Source of the DNA: CAVXDY01 sp963721335
GTDB lineage: Bacteria; Actinomycetota; Thermoleophilia; Miltoncostaeales; Miltoncostaeaceae
Direction of reading: 5' to 3'
Assembly: GCA_963721335.1 (NCBI GenBank)
Contig: CAVRIV010000008.1
Coordinates: 868,001-932,000 of the forward strand
Length of the DNA stretch: 64,000 nucleotides
Part shown: in pieces, positions 1 through 8,584 of the stretch
How positions within the stretch are numbered: position 1 is the stretch's first letter
Layout of the letters: each line of letters starts with the position of its first letter
Notes under the pieces: model-generated
What the model was told of the DNA's origin: nothing
Database searches by the model: none
The model's input: only the letters and a program-made list of their open reading frames with translations
Program-made: the position numbers and the translations under genes

Positions 1-268
1 CCTCGTCCCTCGACTTGACCTGCAGCAGCCAGAATCCGGCGATCAGCTCCTTGGTCTCGGCGAAGGGACCGTCGATCACGGTCCTCTCCTTGCCGGAGAA
101 CCGCACGCGCACGCCCTTCGAGCTCGGGTGGAGCCCCTCGCCCGCGAGCATCACTCCGGCCTTCACCAGCTCGTCGTTGAACTTCCCCATCTCGGTCAGC
201 TGCTCCGCAGAGGGCATGACGCCCGCCTCGCTGTCCTCGTCTTCCTTCACCAGGACCATGAATCGCAT
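1..268 (-). CDS. YCII-family (DGPF) protein, 3' end cut by window edge
   Basis: The protein begins MRFMVLVKEDEDSEAG and contains the DGPFAETKELIAGFW stretch typical of the YCII/DGPF fold, a small dimeric alpha-beta ferredoxin-like domain. About 89 residues are visible; the family is usually 115-130, so the last 30-40 residues lie outside the window. The start ATG at 268 follows a good ribosome site (AAGGAG). In actinobacteria such proteins often sit beside ECF sigma factors, but here the neighbour is a divergent signalling gene. Its biochemical role is unknown; YCII proteins are proposed to be enzymes with a conserved His/Asp pair. Confidence 0.85.
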   Translation of the reverse strand, partial: MRFMVLVKEDEDSEAGVMPSAEQLTEMGKFNDELVKAGVMLAGEGLHPSSKGVRVRFSGKERTVIDGPFAETKELIAGFWLLQVKSRDE

Positions 269-466
269 CGTCGCTTCTCCTTGTGTTCCGCCGGTCTCGC
301 CCGGCTCTTACTCTGACGACGAACAGGGCCCGGCGAGATCGACACTCCCGGGGAATTTCTTCCCGCTCCCGGAAGCCTCAACCCCGCGGGGGCGCCGAGC
401 CCACCGGATCAGGTTCCGACCCGGGAGGCCGATAGTCCAGCAGAGCCCATCCGTGGAGAGGCCCGC

Positions 467-3400
467 ATGCCCGCGAGAGGTAGGACGCCCCAGAGGAGCG
501 CCGAGCAGATCGTCGGGGCGGCCGCGGCGAGCCTGGGCGACGCGCCCGATCTGCCCGCGATCCTGCAGGGGATCGCCGCGGCGGCCTGCACGGCCCTCGG
601 CGCCGATCGGGCCAGTTGCTACGCGTACGACCGGGAAACCGGGCTCGTCTCCGCCGTCTACACGACGGAGGACGACCCGAAGCGGCGCGCGTTCCTGCAG
701 CGCACCGTGGGGATGGGGGCTGACCGGCTTCCGATCTGGAGGCTCCAGATCGACCGGCCCGACCCGCTCATGACCGTCGACGACACCGCCGCCGACCCGG
801 CCGTGCCCGCCGCCCTCGCCGCCCGGCTCGGCTCGGGGGCCTTCCTCGGCGTGCGTCTCGAGCACCTCTCCGTGCGGTCGGACGGGATGCCGGTGCTCCT
901 GGGCACCCTCTTCTGCAGTTACAACCACCCGCGCCACTTCTCGGACACCGAGCGCCAGACGGCCCGCGGGCTCGCCGCTCTCGCCGCGCTGGCCCTGGCG
1001 AACGCCCGCCTCCAGGCCGAGACCGCTCTCAGCCTCGCCGCCGCCTCCGCCGCCTCCGAGACCAGCCACCGCCAGCGCGACTACTCGAACGCGCTGGTCG
1101 CATCGATGCAGGACGGGCTGACGGTCCTCTCACCCGAGGGCCGGCTGCGGGAGGTGAGCCCCAGCTTCTGCCGGCTGACCGGCTTCTCCGCCGAGGAGCT
1201 GATCGGCCAGGGATGCCCCTACCCCTACTGGCCGGACGCCGACCCGGAGCGGGTCGAGGACGGCTTTCGCCGCCTCCGCGAGACCGGCCCCGCGGAGTGG
1301 GACGTGGAGTTCCGGCGCAAGAACGGGGAGCGCTTCCCGGTCATCCTCGCCGGCTCCCTCGTGCGCGGACAGGACGGTGAGGTGGTCGGCTATCTCGGAA
1401 CGGTCAAGGACATCACCGAGCGCAAGCGCGCGGAGCGCCGGCTCCGGGCGAGTGTCGCGCAGAACAAGGCGCTCGCCGCCGAGCAGGCCGCGCTGCGGCG
1501 GGTGGCCACCGCCGTGGCCGCCGAGGCTCCGCCGGAGGAGGTGTTCGCGCTGGTGGCACGAGAGGTGGCGTCCCTGCTGGGGGCCGCGGCGGGCACGGTG
1601 GTGAGCTTCGGTCCCCAGGAGGGGGTCGTCGTGGGCGCTTGGGCCACCGTCGCCGGCGGGGGCCTGGCGGTGGGCATCGTCCTGCCCCTGGACGGTGAGA
1701 GCGCCACCGCCCGCGTCTTCCGAACGGGCGAGACGGCGCGGATGGATGACTACGACACCCTCGACGAGGCGACCCGCAGGCTGGTCGTGGGGACGCCGTA
1801 TCGCACCGGTGCGGCCGCCCCGATCAGGGTGGGCCCACGCCTGTGGGGGTCGATCGGCGTCCTCAGCAACCGCGACGAGCCGTTGAAGGCCGGCGCGGAG
1901 CAGCGGTTGGCCAGCTTCGCGGAGCTCGTGGGGGTGGGGATCGCCAACGCCGAGGCTCGAGCGAGGCTCGCGGCCCAGGCGGCGACCGACCCGCTGACGG
2001 GCCTCGCCAACCACCGGGTCTTCTTCGAGCGCCTGTACGCCGACGTCGAGCGGGCCCGCCGCCACGGGCGCCCGCTCAGCCTGGTGATCATGGACCTGGA
2101 CCTCTTCAAGCTCGTCAACGACTCCCACGGCCATCCGACCGGGGACCGGGTGCTCGTGGAGGTCGCGGAGCGGCTGAGCGCGCTGACCCGTGCCGAGGAC
2201 ACGCTCGCCCGGGTGGGGGGCGAGGAGTTCGCCTGGCTCCTCCCGGAGAGCGACGCTCACGCGGCGTGGGCGGCCGCCGAGCGGGCGCGCCTGGCGATCG
2301 CCACGACCCCCTTCGCCAGGCGCCGGCCGGGTGACCATTTCGGCCGGGATCGCCAGCCTGGCACCCGGAGGCAGCGTCAACGAGCTGGTTCACGCCGCCG
2401 ATGCCGCCCTCTACTGGGCCAAGGCCGAGGGGCGCGACGCCTGCATCCCCTACACCTCCGAGCATGAGCGGGCCTCGCTCCCGCCGCGTGCCTCGGCCCG
2501 CCTGTCCCTGAGCGTCGACCGCCTGCTGGCCATGGTCCGCGAGCAGCTCGGCCTGACGGTCGCCGCGGTCGGGGAGTTCACGGGGGGCAGGGAGGTGTGG
2601 CGTTACATGGACGGCGACGGCCCTGCCCTCGGCCTGCGCATCGGAGAGGGACGCCCACTGGAGGAGACCTACTGCCAGCGCGTCGTCGAGGGAGACCTGC
2701 CCTGCCTGGTGCGCGACGTCCGCGGCGAGGCGCGCACGCGGGACCTGCCGATCACGACCGAGACGGGCGTCGGCGCCTTCATCGGGGTGCCGATCACGCT
2801 CCCCGGAGGGCAGCTCTACGGGGTGCTCTGCTGCCTGAGCCCGCGCCCCGAGCCCGCCCTCGGCGCGGGCGAGGTGGGCCTGCTGCGCATCGTGGCGGGC
2901 ATGCTGGGCGAGGAGCTGGACCGCGAGCAGCGCGACGGCCAGGCGCGCCAGGACCAACGCGAGAACATCGTCGGCGTGCTGGCGGGCGACGGCCTCACGA
3001 TCGTCCTGCAGCCCATCGTGGAGCTGGCCACGGGCCGGGTGGTGGCCGCCGAGGCCCTCAGCCGCTTCGGCGATGAGCCGCGCCGCCCACCCGACGTCTG
3101 GTTCGCGGAGGCGGAGGCCGTGGGGCTGGGGACGGAGCTGGAGCTGGCGGCCCTCCGGATCGCCATCACCCACCTCGACGAGCTGCCGGCGGACGTGCGC
3201 CTGACGGTCAACGTCTCCCCCGCGACCCTGCTGGCACCGAGCCTCGCGACCCTCCTCTCGACGGTCCCCGGCGAGCGCATGGCCGTCGAGCTGACCGAGC
3301 ACGCGCCGGTGGCGGACTACACGGCTCTCGAGGCGGCCCTGGCCGGACCGCGATCGCGCGGGGTGCAGTTCATGATCGACGACGCGGGCGCGGGCTTCTC

Positions 3401-3737
3401 GAGCCTCAGGCACGTCCTCGGGCTGCACCCGGACGCGATCAAGCTCGATCTGGCCCTCACCCGCGACATCGACAGCGACCCCGTCCGGCGCGCCCTGGCC
3501 GCCTCACTGGTCGCCTTCGCCCGCGAGATCGGCGCCACGATCGTGGCCGAGGGCATCGAGACGCGCCAGGAGCTGGAGACCCTGCGCTCGCTCGGGGTCA
3601 CCCACGGCCAGGGCTACTACCTGGCCCGCCCAGGCCCCGGCCCGGTGCCGGAGCACGTGGCGCTCGCCGAGACGGATCCGCGCCCGGCCGCCCCAGCCGC
3701 CGCGACGGCAGGAGCCGCACCAGCCGGCGCCGGTTGA
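467..3737 (+). CDS. GAF-PAS-GAF-GGDEF-GAF-EAL cyclic-di-GMP turnover protein (one frameshift)
   Basis: The gene predicts a cytosolic protein of about 1,090 residues. Domains in order: GAF (about 20-190), PAS (200-315, with SFCRLTGFSAEELIG), GAF (340-500), GGDEF (505-640), a third GAF (660-800) and EAL (830-1060). The diguanylate cyclase site reads GGEEF and is preceded by an RAED inhibitory-site motif. The EAL domain keeps AEAL, NVSP, ELTE, the IDDAG pair, IKLD and EGIET, so phosphodiesterase activity is plausible. No membrane segment or signal peptide is visible. The reading frame shifts by one base near 2320-2335 inside the GGDEF domain; GGDEF motifs resume downstream (VTISAGIASL), so I treat it as one gene. 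Start ATG 467 has an upstream GGAGAGG. The stop codon lies inside repeat element copy 1. Confidence 0.85.
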
Positions 3738-4572
3738 GAGCAGCATGGACGCTGCGGCGAGACCCCCCAGGAGGCGATCCGGCGCCGGCGTTTGAGTCGC
3801 CCAGGCGGCCGCTGACCGCCGGGCGCCCCGCCAGCACGCCCGCGACGGCGAGGCCCGCCATCGCCACCGCCGCCCCTCCGACCGCGTCGAGCAGGTAGTG
3901 GTTGCCGGTCGCGGTGACGGCCAGCGTCATCATCGCGGGGTGCAGGAGTCCCAGCGCCTTCAGGGCCCCGGGCAGCGCCCGCCAGGCGACGATCCCCACA
4001 AGCAGGCTCCACCCGACGTGCATGCTCGGCATCGCGGCGTAGGGGTTGAACCGGATCCCGGCGAACGAGCCGGTGTCGTGGCCGCCGGACAGCCCGACCC
4101 AATCGGAGATGCCCAGGCCGGCGATCATCCGCGGGGGGGCGACGGGGAAGGTCAGGTGCACGACCGCCGCGATCCCGATGGAGGCGAGGAGCGCGGTGCG
4201 CAGCGAGCGGTAGAGGTCGCGCCGCCTCCAGGCCAGCCAGACCAGCGCGGTCAGGATCAGCGGGCCGAACCCGAGCATGTAATAGGTCGAGAAGAAGGGC
4301 TCGGCCGGCTGCAGCGCGCGCTGCGCCGAGGCCTCGTGGGACAGCCCGAGGGCCCCTTCGGCCCCGATCACGTGGTGCGCGTTCTGGAACGCCCGGGACT
4401 CGCCGGCGATCGCGATCGCGCGCAGCCCGAGGTACGCCCCGTAGAGCGCGGTCCACAGAGCGAGCTCGCCCGCCATGAAGCGGGCGTTCGGCGAGAGACG
4501 GCCGGTCCACCTCCAGGCGCGTGCGGCTCCCACCTCGGAGTGGCGGGCGCTTCCCATCAGGATCTGCGGCAT
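3598..4572 (-). CDS. PAP2-superfamily membrane phosphatase/transferase with readthrough tail
   Basis: Integral membrane protein with about six hydrophobic segments. The PAP2 catalytic motifs are recognisable: FPVAPPRM, then MPSMHVGWS (the PSxH motif), then GNHYLLD (the H-x4-D motif). It most resembles the inositol-phosphoceramide-synthase-like PAP2_3 group, which acts on lipid phosphates or transfers phospho-alcohols. Start ATG 4572 (MPQILMGSARHSEVG) is chosen because GAGAGGGG lies just upstream. The real domain ends near residue 260. The last 60 or so residues are translated from repeat element copy 1 and the antisense of the upstream gene, apparently because the stop codon normally supplied by the element reads TCA here. 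The gene is convergent with the GGDEF/EAL gene and overlaps it by 140 bp. Confidence 0.8.
   Translation of the reverse strand: MPQILMGSARHSEVGAARAWRWTGRLSPNARFMAGELALWTALYGAYLGLRAIAIAGESRAFQNAHHVIGAEGALGLSHEASAQRALQPAEPFFSTYYMLGFGPLILTALVWLAWRRRDLYRSLRTALLASIGIAAVVHLTFPVAPPRMIAGLGISDWVGLSGGHDTGSFAGIRFNPYAAMPSMHVGWSLLVGIVAWRALPGALKALGLLHPAMMTLAVTATGNHYLLDAVGGAAVAMAGLAVAGVLAGRPAVSGRLGDSNAGAGSPPGGSRRSVHAALNRRRLVRLLPSRRLGRPGADPSRRAPRAPAPGRGLGGPGSSPGRG
3723..3796 (+). repeat. Palindromic interspersed element, copy 1
   Basis: Outer stem GCCGGCGCCGG (3723-3733) pairs with CCGGCGCCGGC (3779-3789). Inner hairpin GCAGC (3740-3744) pairs with GCTGC (3751-3755). The unpaired core CCCCCCAGGAG is at about 3763-3773, and the element ends in GTTTGAG. 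It lies between two convergent genes, overlaps the stop codon of the GGDEF/EAL gene, and is read through by the PAP2 gene from the other side. Two more copies occur at 16527-16613 and 36054-36124. Base differences among copies are compensatory in both stems, indicating selection for pairing. Function is unknown; a bidirectional terminator or a REP-like element are the main options. Confidence 0.85.
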
Positions 4573-4715
4573 CTGAAACCCCTCTCGCCAGGCTTCCCGG
4601 CGCCCCGGAGCGGGCGTCCTTCGGCACGGCGCCACTCCACCAGCCGCCTCTCACCGGGCACTCACAGGTTGCTCACGGCCTAGGATTCCTGGCGCGACCC
4701 GAGGGGGGTTCAGGC

Positions 4716-4967
4716 GTGACCGAGAAGCTCTACGCGATCATCCACGCGGCGGACAACGACACGATCTGGCGCTGGCAGACCGGCCGGAAGGCCCGCTTCG
4801 TCGAGTACGGCGGGTACCACCGCGCCAAGGAGCTCGCGGATGCCGCGGGATCGATCCTCGCGCTCTGGGGCTCCCAGTACGGCCAGCGCGGCGCACCGGG
4901 GGACGCCCAGGAGGAGACGATCCTGCGGGCGGTCCAGGACGCGCAGGACCGGGCCTCCGAGCATTAG
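4716..4967 (+). CDS. Hypothetical small protein (83 aa)
   Basis: GTG start at 4716 follows GAGGGGGG. The protein begins MTEKLYAIIHAADNDTIWRW and is soluble, slightly acidic and without a recognised domain or cysteine motif. Codon use matches its neighbours, and the stop overlaps by 4 nt with that of the convergent fetB, which supports the end point. I do not recognise a family. Confidence 0.6.
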   Translation: MTEKLYAIIHAADNDTIWRWQTGRKARFVEYGGYHRAKELADAAGSILALWGSQYGQRGAPGDAQEETILRAVQDAQDRASEH

Positions 4968-5818
4968 CCCGGTCGGCGGTCCCTGATCCGGCCCGTGAGC
5001 CGCCGCGCCAGACGGCGAAGCGCGAGCTCCTCCGGCGGCGGGCCGGTGCGCCGGGCCAACGGCACGAGCCGATGGTCGCGGGTGAACAGGCGGCGCGCGG
5101 CCCCGAGGGTGATGACGGTGGTGCTGGTGGCCACCGAGCCGAGGATCACGTACATCAGCGCGCCCTGCACGAGCACGGCGTCGAGGGGTTCGACCCCGGC
5201 CAGGATCAGCCCCACCATCGCGCCCGGCAGGAACACCGTGCCCACGTTGCGGGTACGCTCGATCTGAGGGCTGATCGACGCGCGCAGGACCGCGCGCAGG
5301 TGCGGCCGCGCCGCCGCCTGCCAGGGCTGGCCCAGGGCGAGCCGGGCCTCGATGTCGTCGCGGCGCTCGCCCGTCTCGCGCACCAGGAGCGTGGCCGCGA
5401 CCACGATCGAGGTGAGCGCGTTGCCGATCGTCATCCCCATCACGGGGATCAGCGTCCGGCTCTCGAGCGGGAAGATGCCGGTGCCGAACGCGAGCGCCGC
5501 CGCCGCGGCCGCCGTCACCGCGGTGGCCGCCAGGGCGAGGCCGAACACCCCCGGCAGCTCCGGAGCGCGGCGGCGCACCACCCACGCCGCGATCAACACG
5601 ATCCCGCCCACCCACAGCCACGACCAGACGATGGGCTGATCGGGACCGATGACCAGACCCAGCGCGGCGCCGACCACCACGAGCTGCGCCAGCGCACGCA
5701 GGCTGGCGCCGATGAGGCCGGTCTCCAGGTCGAGCCCCAGGCGGAGCGAGATGAGCACGGCCACGACCACCAGGATGAGGCTCGCCGCGACCCCCCAGAC
5801 ACCGACGTCACCCTCCAT
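4964..5818 (-). CDS. fetB: FetB/UPF0014-type ABC permease
   Basis: 284-residue membrane protein with about seven hydrophobic segments and the family-typical stretches ESRTLIPVMGMTIGNALTS and NVGTVFLPGAMVGLILAG. UPF0014 (YbbM/FetB) proteins are the membrane partner of a small ABC ATPase implicated in iron export and oxidative-stress resistance in Escherichia coli. The ATPase gene lies immediately upstream and overlaps by 11 bp, so the two are translated as a coupled pair. The substrate here is inferred from family membership only. Confidence 0.85.
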   Translation of the reverse strand: MEGDVGVWGVAASLILVVVAVLISLRLGLDLETGLIGASLRALAQLVVVGAALGLVIGPDQPIVWSWLWVGGIVLIAAWVVRRRAPELPGVFGLALAATAVTAAAAAALAFGTGIFPLESRTLIPVMGMTIGNALTSIVVAATLLVRETGERRDDIEARLALGQPWQAAARPHLRAVLRASISPQIERTRNVGTVFLPGAMVGLILAGVEPLDAVLVQGALMYVILGSVATSTTVITLGAARRLFTRDHRLVPLARRTGPPPEELALRRLARRLTGRIRDRRPG

Positions 5819-6464
5819 CGGCGGCTCCTCGGGGCCGGGCGCGGCCGGCCTCCACGAGCACCATGCGATCGGCGATCCGCTCGGCCTGGGCGAGGTCGTG
5901 CGTCACCCACACCAGCGGCACGCCGCCGTCGGCCAGGGTCCGGCCCGTGCGCTCCACGAGCTCGCGCGAGGCCTCGTCCAGAGACGAGGTCGGCTCGTCG
6001 AGGAGCAGCACCTCGGGGCCCGCGGCCAGCGCGCGCGCCAGGCACATGCGCTGGGCCTCCCCGCCCGACAGGTCGTCCGCCCGCCGGTCGAGGAACGCCG
6101 GCGCCAGGCCCGCCCGCTCCAGCGCCTCCACCATCGCCGCCTCGCCGGCCGCGGGATCGGCGACCCGGAGGTTCTCCCGCACCGTTCCCGGGAAGGGGAT
6201 CGGCCGCTGGAAGACCATGCCCACCTGTCGCCGCAACGCGAGCGGGTCGATGATCGACACGTCGCGACCGCGGAACCTGATCACGCCCGCCTCCGGGGCC
6301 TCCAGCCGGTTGAAGCAGCGCAGGAGCGACGACTTCCCCGAGCCCGAGGGCCCCAGCAGGACGGTGACGCCGTCGTCGGGCACGGCCAGATCCACGCCGC
6401 GCAGCACGGAGCGACCCCCGCGATCCAGGGACACCCCCTCCATCTCCAGCACCGGCGGGGTCAC
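5808..6464 (-). CDS. fetA: FetA-type ABC transporter ATP-binding protein
   Basis: 218 residues with a complete ABC signature set: Walker A GPSGSGKSS, Q-loop VFQRP, signature LSGGEAQR, Walker B VLLLDEPTSSLD and H-loop WVTHD. The GTG start at 6464 (MTPPVLEMEGVSLDRGG) gives the expected N-terminus; a longer open frame upstream is antisense to the methyltransferase and is ignored. It overlaps fetB by 11 bp. The 78-bp gap to the divergent methyltransferase gene at 6543 must carry both promoters. Confidence 0.88.
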   Translation of the reverse strand: MTPPVLEMEGVSLDRGGRSVLRGVDLAVPDDGVTVLLGPSGSGKSSLLRCFNRLEAPEAGVIRFRGRDVSIIDPLALRRQVGMVFQRPIPFPGTVRENLRVADPAAGEAAMVEALERAGLAPAFLDRRADDLSGGEAQRMCLARALAAGPEVLLLDEPTSSLDEASRELVERTGRTLADGGVPLVWVTHDLAQAERIADRMVLVEAGRARPRGAADGG

Positions 6465-6542
6465 GGCCGCAGCGTAGTGCTCCGAAACCTCCCCCGAACG
6501 CGGCGGCGGTAGTGTGTTGCGCGGCCCAGTCGAGGGAGAACC

Positions 6543-7343
6543 GTGGCCGATCAGATCGAGTTCGACGAGGAGGCCTCGCGCCGCATCGAGGCCGTCTACC
6601 TCACCCCGGACGTGGTGGGGCAGCGCCGCGCCATCGCAGAGTCCCTGGCCCTCCGGCCGGGCGAGCGCGTGCTCGACATCGGCTGCGGCCCGGGCCTGCT
6701 CGCCCAGGAGATGGCGGAGGCCGTCGGCGCGGAGGGCCGGGTGCACGGCGTCGACCTCAGCCCCAGCATGCTCGCCATCGCGGAGCGCCGGCGGGGGGCG
6801 CCCGGAGCCGCGCCCATCGCGCTCGAGGAGGCCGACGCGAGCTCGCTCCCGTTCCCCGACGAGTCCTTCGACGCGGCGGTGTCGACCCAGGTCTACGAGT
6901 ACGTGGCCGACATGCCGGCCGCCCTCGCCGAGGCGCGGCGGGTGCTCATGCCCGGCGGGCGGCTGCTGATCCTCGACACCGACTGGGACTCGATCGTGTG
7001 GCGCTCGGACGACGACGAGCGCATGACGCGCGTCCTCTCCGCGTGGGACGAGCACCTGGCCCACCGGGACCTGCCCCGCGCCCTCCCCGAGCTCCTCTCC
7101 GGGAGCGGCTTCCGGCTGGATCACTGCGCGGTGGTCCCGCTGCTGAACGTGGGCTACGACCAGGACACGTACAGCGCCGGCATGCTGGAGCTCGTGGCCG
7201 CGTTCGTCGCCGGGCGGCGCGGGGTGGAGGCGGACGAGGCGAACGCCTGGGCCCGCGACCTCCGCGCGATGGGCGACCGCTATTTCTTCAGCCTGAACCG
7301 CTATCTGTTCCTGGCGGAAAGGCCGGTCGCCGCGACGGCGTGA
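6543..7343 (+). CDS. Class I SAM-dependent methyltransferase
   Basis: 266 residues, starting at GTG 6543. The SAM-binding motif I is VLDIGCGPGLLAQEMAEAVG, followed by the acidic VHGVDLSPSML and by DASSLPFPDESFDAAVS, typical of UbiE/Methyltransf_11 proteins. The C-terminal third (DLPRALPELLSGSGF onward) is a substrate-cap region of the arsM/UbiE-like class, without the paired cysteines of arsenite methyltransferases. Substrate unknown. It precedes the sigma-factor gene by 50 bp on the same strand. Confidence 0.85.
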   Translation: MADQIEFDEEASRRIEAVYLTPDVVGQRRAIAESLALRPGERVLDIGCGPGLLAQEMAEAVGAEGRVHGVDLSPSMLAIAERRRGAPGAAPIALEEADASSLPFPDESFDAAVSTQVYEYVADMPAALAEARRVLMPGGRLLILDTDWDSIVWRSDDDERMTRVLSAWDEHLAHRDLPRALPELLSGSGFRLDHCAVVPLLNVGYDQDTYSAGMLELVAAFVAGRRGVEADEANAWARDLRAMGDRYFFSLNRYLFLAERPVAATA

Positions 7344-7393
7344 GGCGGTCCCCACGGGGCGACCGGCGCGTGGCCTTGTCTAGGGTGACGAGG

Positions 7394-8509
7394 ATGAGCT
7401 CCAACCCCCGAGGCCCGGGCCTCACGGAGCGGGAGCTGCTCGACGCCGCCCGCGCGAACGACGAGGACGCGTACCGCGAGCTGGTGGAGCCCCACCGCGG
7501 CGAGCTGCACGCCCACTGCTACCGGATGCTCGGATCCGTCCACGACGCCGAGGACGCCCTCCAGGAGGCGCTCCTGCGGGCCTGGCGCGGGCTGCCCCGG
7601 TTCGACGGGCGTGGCTCGCTGCGCTCATGGCTCTACCGGATCGCCACCAACACGTGCCTGGACGCGATCGCGCGACGGCCCAAGCGCGTGCTCCCGGTCG
7701 ACCACGGCCCGGCCGCCGATCCCCACGGGGGCCCGGGCGAGCCGCTCGTCGAGTCGGTGTGGCTGGAGCCCTACCCGGACGAGATGCTCGGCCTGGAGGA
7801 CGGCTACGCCGGGCCCGAGGCCCGCTATGAGCGGCGCGAGAGCGTGGAGCTGGCGTTCATCGCGGCGCTGCAGCACCTGCCGCCGAATCAGCGCGCCACC
7901 CTGATCCTGCGCGAGGTGCTCGGCTTCTCCGCCCGTGAGGTCGCCGAGTCGCTCGACACCACGACCGCCTCGGTGAACAGCGCCCTTCAGCGCGCGCGCC
8001 GGTCGGTGGAGGACCGGCTGCCCGAGCAGAGCCAGCAGGCCACCCTGCGCGAGCTGGGCGACGAAGCCCTCCGCGAGATCGTCGACGCCTACGTCGACGC
8101 GTGGGACCGCGGCGACGTGGACGAGGTCGTCGCGATGCTGACCCAGGATGTCGCCTGGGCGATGCCGCCGCTCGGGTCCTGGTTCAGCGGTCACGACGCG
8201 GTCACGGTCTTCCTCGCCGGCTGGCCGCTCTCGGGCGCCTGGCGCTGGCGGCAGATTCCCGCCCACGCGAACGGACAGCCGGCCCTGGCCTTCTACGTCT
8301 GGGACGAGGCGGCGGGGACCCACCTCCCGTTCGCCCTCAACGTGTTCACCTTTCGCGGCCGGCTGATCAGCGACGTCACCGCCTTCGTGACGCGGTCCAT
8401 CGAGCGCCCGGATCGTGAGGCCTATGCGCGGTGGCCGGAGCAGCCCTCCGATCCCAAGAGGTTCGCGGCCCTCTTCGCGGGGTTCGGCCTCCCGGACCGG
8501 CTCGACTGA
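7394..8509 (+). CDS. ECF sigma factor with C-terminal SnoaL-like domain (SigG/TIGR02960-like)
   Basis: 371 residues. Region 2 (ANDEDAYRELVEPHRGELHAHC, CYRMLGSVHDAEDALQEALL) and region 4 (LPPNQRATLILREVLGFSAREVAESLD) are in residues 15-205. Residues 215-345 form a SnoaL-like fold (VDAYVDAWDRGDVDEVVAMLTQDVAW). This fused architecture is known for ECF subgroups in which the tail domain modulates the sigma factor instead of a separate anti-sigma. No anti-sigma gene is adjacent. Start ATG 7394 follows GACGAGG. Its targets may include the nearby MFS exporter, but that is only inference. Confidence 0.88.
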   Translation: MSSNPRGPGLTERELLDAARANDEDAYRELVEPHRGELHAHCYRMLGSVHDAEDALQEALLRAWRGLPRFDGRGSLRSWLYRIATNTCLDAIARRPKRVLPVDHGPAADPHGGPGEPLVESVWLEPYPDEMLGLEDGYAGPEARYERRESVELAFIAALQHLPPNQRATLILREVLGFSAREVAESLDTTTASVNSALQRARRSVEDRLPEQSQQATLRELGDEALREIVDAYVDAWDRGDVDEVVAMLTQDVAWAMPPLGSWFSGHDAVTVFLAGWPLSGAWRWRQIPAHANGQPALAFYVWDEAAGTHLPFALNVFTFRGRLISDVTAFVTRSIERPDREAYARWPEQPSDPKRFAALFAGFGLPDRLD

Positions 8510-8584
8510 CCGGGCCGGGCGATGAGTTCGGGACCCCCGGCCGGTCTGTACCGATGACCAGCAACGACCCCCAAGGAACACGGC

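Noticed and set aside
3723..3796. The repeat near the GGDEF/EAL gene as a c-di-GMP riboswitch
   Set aside because: It lies at the 3' end of genes in all three copies, has no GEMM consensus helices, and the other two copies are not near c-di-GMP genes.
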